Shown in pieces: positions 58,617-64,000 of a stretch of 64,000 bases of DNA (its first letter is position 1; the number at the start of each line of letters is the position of its first letter). The position numbers and the translations under genes were made by a program. The stretch comes from Liolophura sinensis (Eukaryota > Mollusca > Polyplacophora > Chitonida > Chitonidae), in contig NC_088304.1 of the NCBI RefSeq assembly GCF_032854445.1, positions 13,095,704 to 13,159,703 on the forward strand, written 5' to 3'. The notes under the pieces are model-generated. The model saw only the letters and a list, made by a program, of their open reading frames with translations. It was not told where the DNA came from and searched no databases.

Positions 58617-58956
58617 GAGGAACGGTGTTGCATAAAGCAACAACTAAATATAAAATAGTTCAAAATGAAAATATGTCACAGATCTATAGTATGACTTTTT
58701 TTTCCAGAAAATTTTCATTACTGTAAATTCAACACATTTTTGGCCGTTTCTCACTGTAACTCTTGCAGCCGAATTGCTTGGATGAGAGGAACGGTGTTGC
58801 ATAAAGCAACAACTAAATATAAAATAGTTCAAAATGAAAATATGTCACAGATCTATAGTATGACTTTTTTTTTTCCAGAAAATTTTCATTACTGTAAATT
58901 CAACACATTTTTGGCCGTTTCTCACTGTAACTCTTGCAGCCGAATTGCTTGGATGA
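58617..58956 (+). repeat. Recent direct duplication, two units of about 170 bp
   Basis: Units 58,617-58,785 and 58,786-58,956 are almost identical, starting GAGGAACGGTGTTGCATAAA and ending GAATTGCTTGGATGAGA. The visible difference is one extra T in the T-run before CCAG. Each unit carries an acceptor-like TTTTTTCCAG. It lies 130-490 bp upstream of the BTB exon and opens a longer frame that is not needed for the gene. Confidence 0.92.
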
Positions 58957-59102
58957 GAGAGCAACTAATGCACATTACTCAATGCTGTGATTACATAAAA
59001 TCAATGAAGCAAATGTTCCACTTTCTGAATATGGTGTCAGTTACTAGATACACTTCCTGTTATGATTATTTTGTGTGTTTTTCAGCCCATATTCTATGGA
59101 GG

Positions 59103-62100
59103 ATGGAGGGTTTTGAGGTCAGGACGTTAAGCTCTGCCAAGCACGGACATCATGTCTTGCAAGGGCTGCAGAACATGCGCAGGCAACAACTGTTTTGTGA
59201 TGCTCATTTAAAGGCCAAGGATGGCGATGCTCTTGATGTCCACAAAATTCTTCTTATGAGCTGCAGTCGATTTTTCCACAGCCATTTCACTAGCAACCAT
59301 CGAAAGGCTGAAGTTTTAAAGCTGCCAGAAGCCTCATACAGGAGTTTGTCAGCTCTGCTTGACTTTGTATACACAGGTGACTTAGTGCTGACTGAAGAAA
59401 GTGTGGGGAGCATCCAGGATTTAGCCGTACAGCTCCAGCTTGATGACGCCACAGATCTGTGCAAGCAGTTTTCTCTGGTCAAAAGTGATAAATTTGTAGC
59501 AGAAGTGACCTCGATAACTAGCCTCTCAAGTAATGATCCAAAACCTTTGGGCGACCATTCTGATGATGTTGATGAAGAAGAACCGATCGCTTTAAAGTCT
59601 CCTGACATAACGCTCAGTATAAATGCCGAATCGATCAAATCACCAAAGATTATAAGGTCCCAAAGGAGTAGTGCAGGGGTTTGCGCTATCTCTAGCTCTG
59701 TTTTACAAAATCCTTGTAACTCACTTGAACAGTGTGCAGAAGCTGGTGTTTCAGGTGCAAAGTGCAGAAAACCTGGCAGACCTCAAACTGCTCAGATTGC
59801 TGATGAAGTGAAGGATTTATACAAGTCCCGTAGAGCCAGAAGGAAATGTACCACCCCAAAAAAACTACAAGATTTCACTTTAGCATCCGGAAAATTGGAG
59901 AAAAGTAATACATGTAGTGATAATAATGTTCCATCACCTGTTCCTGTGAAGCGGGGCCGTGGACGCCCCAAGAAGGTGGTGAAACTGGAAGAGGAAGGGA
60001 ACAATAAATCAGCTGGTGTTACTGACGTGAAAGCTTGTCCTACAGAACCGAAGAGAAAGCGGGGCAGGCCCCTTGGTTCCAAGGGCAAGAAAAAACAGGC
60101 TAGCATCGGAGCAATAGACGATGTGAAACTTCAGGAAACCAGGCTCACAGATAAGGGCAGTAGTAAATGTGAAACACCAAAGGATGAAACTCAGTGCATT
60201 GAGAAAATTATACCCATCAATAAATATAAGCGCAAACACAAATGTCGGCGCTGCAGGAAAGAATTTGATTCAGTCGACCTGCTGGAAAAACACCGCATTC
60301 AGTGTCGGAAAGTGCATAACTTTGATCAGTCCGACAAGTACAAGAGAAAACGCTGTGCCAAATGCCAGATTGAGTTTCCTGACTTTGAAAGTTATCAGGA
60401 GCACAGGGAGACCCACAAGAAGGAGAGAAATTTGACCTGGAAGAAGAAGCCTCACATCTGCGACATTTGCGATCAGAGCTTTCGATATGAAAGCTTTTTA
60501 GCATGTCATCGCTACAGTAAACACAAGATATCATTTGATGAGTCCAAGCATAAAGTCCTGACCTGTCCAGTGCCTGTAAGTAGTAACATACCCTACACAC
60601 TCCACAAATTCAACCGCTCCAGTATTAAAAGCATAACTTGAGCTGCAATTGAAAAGTGTAATTTAGAACATTTTGAATACATAAAATAAATTTATTTTAT
60701 TTTGTCAGATTCTCGGGGAGTAAGGGACATATCTTAGGGTAATGTGCATGAATCCAGTATGCTGGATTATGATTTATTAATTTATTTATTTATTTATTTG
60801 ATTGGTGTTTTATGCCGTACTCAAGAATATTTCACTTATACGATGGCGACCAGCATTATGGTGGGAGGAAACCGGGCACAGCCCAGGGCAAACCCACAAC
60901 CATCTGCAGGTTGCTGGCAGACCTTCCCACTTACGGCCGGAGAGGAAGTCAGCACGAGCTAGACTTGAACTCACAGTGACCACATTGGTGAGAGGCTCCA
61001 GAGGCTACACTAGCGCGTTAACTGATTGAGCCACGGAGGCCCCGCTGGATTATGAGGTGTGTGTTCTAAAACCCGTTAAACTCCTATCCATCTGCAAGTA
61101 AAAATGTTGAGCATTTTGGTATTATAAACAACAATGAAATAAATGAATTTATGGGGCACTTGTGTTTCAGACATGTGACTTTGCAACCTTGAACAAGTGG
61201 AGATTCCGAATTCATTCAGAGCAACACGGGGACCAGCGACCATTCGTATGTGACGTGTGCGGGAAGACATTCAAGGTCAGCAGCTCTCTGACCACCCACA
61301 AAAAATCCCACAACCAGGAACGCAGGTTCCAGTGTGAAGAGTGCGGAAAAAAGTTCCTACAGCTCAGTGGGAAAGAAGTGAGTCACTTAGCATAACAAAA
61401 GAAAGGAAAACTATCAAAGAATGGAAGTTCCCTAATTCATCTACCTTTTTCAACCACCATTGCGACGTATATTCTGAAACATTCTCAGAGAGGTATGGGG
61501 TGCAGAGAAATAATTAGCACAGTTTGATGAAGTATGTCAAAATGCACTTTCAGGAGCATAGAAATAGGACTTAAAATGCTGCTTTCTAGACAAACACATA
61601 AGTTTTGATGATAAGAAATTAATTCATCTTAATAAAAAAAAAAAACACTTTTGTGGCCCTATACAGTGGATGAATCTGTCAGAATCAAGTATGTATCCCT
61701 TGAAAAATGCTACTTTAGGTGAAATACAGTACATGTAGGTACAGGCTACATGCGGTTGGAACGTACAGTACATGTAGATACAGGCTACATGCGGTTGGAA
61801 GGTACAGTGCATGTAGATACAGGCTACATGCGGTTGGAAGGTACAGTACATGTAGATACAGGCTACATGCGGTTGGAAGGTACAGTACATGTAGATGTAG
61901 GCTACATGCGTTTGGAACGTACAGTGCATGTAGATATAGGCTACATGCGGTTGAAACGTACAGTAGATATAGATACAGGTTACATGCGGTTGAAACGTAC
62001 AGTATATATAGATACAGGCTACATGCGGTTGGAACATACAGTACATGTAGATATAGGCTACATGCGGTTGAAACGTACAGTACATGTAGATACAGGCTAC

Positions 62101-62873
62101 ATGCAGTTGAAACGTACAGTACATGTAGATATAGGCTACATACGGTTGAAACGTACAGTACATGTAGATACAGGCTACATGCGGTTGGAACGATCATGTA
62201 ATACTTGTACATTTACAACGTATATTGCAGTTTTGTGCAGTTCCGTGTCTGAAAGTTTTGTGCATTTCCAAGTCTGAAGGTTTTGCAGGTGCATGGGCAG
62301 CACCAATTTTATTTTGTCTTTTATCGGTGAGCAGACTATAAAAAAATTTAAAAATGGAATAAAACTGAAAATACACCTTTTTGTTTTGTCCACTCCTGAT
62401 ATTTTTTTATTTTCTTGGTTTTCAAGGCAGCCCAATCATGGATATATGCCTTCACCTGGAAAAATTAAGAGAATAGTCCACATTTTTCAGAAATTAGATG
62501 ATTTTCAAGTTTTTATTTTTATATCCAACATTGGAAAAGGTTTATTCTGCCCATAAAACAAGAATTAAAACTGCTATGGTCATAGGTTTCCCTCGGGCTG
62601 TGCCCAGTTTGCTCCCACCATAATGCTGGCCGCAGTCGTATAAGTGAAATATTATTGAGTACAGCGTAAAACATCAATCAAATAAATAAATAATATGGGG
62701 CAATGGATGTTAAGGAGTTAATTTTTTTTTTTACAGCAACATGTAAAGAGGATTCACAAGAAGGAGATGTCTTTCCTCTGCCATCTCTGTCCGTACAAAT
62801 GTTTTGTGAAAAGTGAACTGCTACAGCATCTACACAAAGACCATCAGATTCCTCTACCGAGTAAATATGTGCG
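59103..62873 (+). CDS. BTB/POZ, AT-hook, C2H2 zinc finger protein (3' end outside the window)
   Basis: The protein is a likely nuclear DNA-binding regulator. Exons are 59,103-60,575 (acceptor TGTTTTTCAG at 59,085, donor CCT/GTAAGT), 61,171-61,377 (TGTGTTTCAG; donor GAA/GTGAGT) and 62,737-62,873 (TTTTTTACAG; donor GCG/GTGAGT); phases agree. Residues about 16-120 form a BTB domain (LFCDAHLKAKDG, VHKILLMSCSRFF, LLDFVYTGDL), typically for dimerisation. Two AT-hooks lie at about 284-291 (RGRGRPKK) and 319-325 (KRGRPLG), for AT-rich minor-groove binding. At least seven fingers start at C381. The first is C2HC-like, and fingers 4 and 6 are split by introns. Finger 4 has C-x4-C spacing with the strong donor; the weak alternative CCA/GTGCCT (end 60,569) would give C-x2-C. 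The ATG at 59,103 is the first in-frame Met after the acceptor. The last exon ends in mid-codon, so the gene continues. The architecture recalls ZBTB24-like proteins, but I do not see enough similarity for an orthologue name. Confidence 0.92.
60685..60690 (+). promoter_or_regulatory. Possible intronic polyadenylation signal
   Basis: An AATAAA hexamer lies in the first intron of the BTB-zinc finger gene. It is 44 nt after the TGA (60,639-60,641) reached if the intron is not spliced. Its use would yield a 512-residue form with BTB, AT-hooks and only the first three fingers. Confidence 0.35.
60773..61043 (-). mobile_element. SINE family 1, full copy in the first BTB-gene intron
   Basis: A full minus-strand copy with a long (TTTA)n tail and head GAGCCACGGAGGCCCC. 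A 12-bp duplication GCTGGATTATGA is at 60,761-60,772 and 61,044-61,055. The right edge lies about 125 bp before the acceptor of exon 2. Confidence 0.95.
61396..61714. other. Intron 2, left part; dispersed repeat
   Basis: Bases about 61,455-61,600 match 36,780-36,910 (GAAACATTCT...GTGCAGAGAAATAATT.GCACAGTTT). A-run at 61,633-61,646. Confidence 0.5.
61725..62195. repeat. 39-bp tandem array, about twelve copies
   Basis: The unit is 'GTACAGTACATGTAGATACA' followed by 'ggctacatgcggttggaac'. Variants change GG/GA in the last part and AC/TG in the first. Since 39 is 13 codons, several frames on both strands remain open across the array. These are not genes. It lies in the second intron of the BTB-zinc finger gene. 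Confidence 0.95.
62583..62695 (+). mobile_element. SINE family 1, 5'-truncated copy next to exon 3
   Basis: A plus-strand 3' half: TTTCCCTCGGGCTGTGCCCA, CCACCATAATGCTGGCCGC, AAGTGAAATATTATTGAGTA and a tail AATCAAATAAATAAATAAT. It ends about 40 bp before the exon 3 acceptor (62,736). Confidence 0.88.
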
Positions 62874-63100
62874 GTGAGTAAGTGTGCAGTGATTATTAAA
62901 GTGTGTTGTGAGTATAAAAGTGAGCAATGAGTATAAAATTGTGCAGTGAGTATTTTTAAGTGTGCTCTGAGTATAAAAGTGAGCAGTGAGTATAAAAGTG
63001 TGCAGTGAGGATTTAAGTGTGCTGTGAGTATCAAAGTGTGCAGTGAGTATTGAAGTGTGCAGTGGGTATTAAAGTGTGCTATGAGTAAGTGACAAGTAGC
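62874..63100 (+). repeat. 19-20-bp tandem array starting at the exon 3 donor
   Basis: About eleven units of the type 'AAGTGTGCAGTGAGTATAAA' begin at the GT of the exon 3 donor (GTGAGTAAGTGTGCAGTGA). Most units retain the donor-like GTGAGTAT motif. Confidence 0.88.
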
Positions 63101-63539
63101 AATCCAAAGCTGGGGCCACTTCCAGAAAACGTTTTACAGTGTACATCCCATTTCCTGTAGCTTTGTTTGTAAATGACATTATGTGGCACATCAATGCTAA
63201 CTGCAAATGTTTTTGTTCAGAAACTGAAGGTTATCAGAGCAAATATTTGGTGATAATCGTGTTACGCTTTTACGTTATTTTATCCAACTCCAGTGTTAAT
63301 CCAAATTGCAATTTGTAACTTAGATTTAGCCAGAAATGAACGGTACAAATCCAGACAGTGTATGATTGACTCCGAATGACATGGGTTTGTTCCTCGCTCA
63401 TTTGTCTGGCTGTCAATGACATTACAAGATCTGTCATATTTCTGTAAGCATGGATAACAAGCACCACCAATGACGTGTTTTTTTGGGACAGATATTAGTA
63501 GTGCTGACAGCAGAATATTATATTTCTTTCCCAGCTTTT
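63101..63539. other. Intron, no further exon recognised
   Basis: I looked for another zinc finger exon that would complete the split Arg codon after exon 3. None of the acceptor-like sites (about 63,220, 63,492, 63,534) opens into a C2H2 pattern. The next exon probably lies beyond the window. Confidence 0.5.
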
Positions 63540-63665
63540 TGGAAAAGTAAAGATATGAGTATGTTGTCCATGACAGGTAGGTGGACTAACCATGTGAGAA
63601 AAAAGAATCTCAATTTTCTGCTACAATTACAACCAGATGTCCCAAATATTAGAAGAAACAGGGTA
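63540..63665. repeat. Dispersed repeat, copy 2
   Basis: Shares with about 38,880-39,010 the segments 'GTAAAGATATGAGTRTGTTG', 'CCATGNGAGA', 'CTGCTACAATTAC' (or 'CTGCTAGAATTAC'), 'AGRTGTCCCAAATWTTAGAAG' and AAACA/AAATA. No coding content, family unknown. Confidence 0.65.
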
Positions 63666-63839
63666 ATAAGTTATTTTCGTATAATAATAATCTTATAAAA
63701 CTTCTACGGTCTTACAGAATAACTGGTGAACCTTGTCGACAACAATTCTTGTGAAAAATGAATTCATTGTGGTCCCAGAGGATCCCAGAGGAAAGAGAAA
63801 GTTGTAACTTCCTCGCTTGGCGTTCAGCATGAAGGGGAT

Positions 63840-64000
63840 AGTGCAGTGATTGGTTGACCCATATAAGTATAATGGCTCAGGCAGGGCGCCTTACTTGCCT
63901 TTGGTAAGGCATCTCAGTGAAGCAGCACTAGATAAAAGAACGGTGGAAATCCGTCCAGCAACAAGGAGGCAGATTACATGCACTCCAAGGATTCCATCGT
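63840..64000. mobile_element. Candidate SINE-like repeat, cut by the window edge
   Basis: The segment 'GCCTTTGGTAAGGCATCTCA', 'GTGAAGCAGCACTAGATAAA' and 'CAACAAGGAGGCAGATTACA' looks like a structured interspersed repeat that I recall from marine invertebrates. It has no second copy within this window, so the call rests on memory only. Confidence 0.35.

Noticed and set aside
58740-59102. N-terminal extension of the BTB protein by 121 codons
   Set aside because: The extension lies in the duplicated 170-bp units and intron-like sequence ahead of a strong acceptor at 59,081-59,085. The BTB fold starts soon after the Met at 59,103.
59204-60600. Minus-strand frames of 60-144 codons
   Set aside because: Antisense shadows of the BTB-zinc finger exon.
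61624-62277. Four overlapping frames of 160-179 codons
   Set aside because: They all come from a 39-bp tandem array within an intron and are mutually exclusive readings of it.
1-64000. A novel multi-gene defence or metabolic system
   Set aside because: Only two unrelated cellular genes and assorted repeats are supported. Nothing indicates a functional cluster.

Overview
The window is nuclear DNA of an invertebrate animal. Genes are split by short GT-AG introns, the sequence is AT-rich, and tRNA-derived SINEs, foldback elements and minisatellites are abundant. The SINE family, with an (ATAA)n tail and a tRNA-like head, resembles repeats I associate with lophotrochozoans, most likely a mollusc. 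That placement is from memory and is only a moderate-to-weak inference. I see no bacterial, organellar or viral gene.

Two genes are well supported. (1) Minus strand, 18,404-31,448: an almost complete myotubularin-related lipid phosphatase of the MTMR3/MTMR4 type. Fourteen exons join with matching phases at every junction. They encode PH-GRAM, an active-type phosphatase with C-S-D-G-W-D-R, a long low-complexity linker, a coiled coil and a C-terminal FYVE finger, about 1,176 aa in all. The first coding exon has a Kozak-like ATG; a 5' exon may lie far upstream, possibly near 54.3-54.5 kb. (2) Plus strand, 59,103-62,873 and beyond: a BTB/POZ protein with two AT-hooks and at least seven C2H2-type zinc fingers in three exons, running off the right edge.

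Layout: 1-12.2 kb is repeat-dominated. It holds an LTR-retrotransposon-like 5' end with a decayed gag-like frame, foldback elements, and a roughly 4 kb minisatellite block into which a SINE and a decayed Tc1/mariner element inserted. 12.2-18.4 kb has no recognisable coding exon and carries 87-bp and 36-bp tandem arrays; part may be the long 3' UTR of the phosphatase gene. 18.4-31.4 kb is the phosphatase gene. 31.4-59 kb is non-coding: SINEs, foldbacks, dispersed repeats and many short ACATGTAC-type palindromes. 59-64 kb is the BTB-zinc finger gene, whose introns hold SINEs, a 39-bp array and a donor-like minisatellite.

The genes do not form a functional cluster. The phosphatase would act on PI3P and PI(3,5)P2 at endosomal membranes, the BTB-AT-hook-zinc finger protein on chromatin. 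I found no convincing novel system. The best leads are the repeat biology (target-site-proven insertions, nested insertion, splice-site-derived arrays, a long near-perfect hairpin) and possible intronic polyadenylation in the BTB gene.
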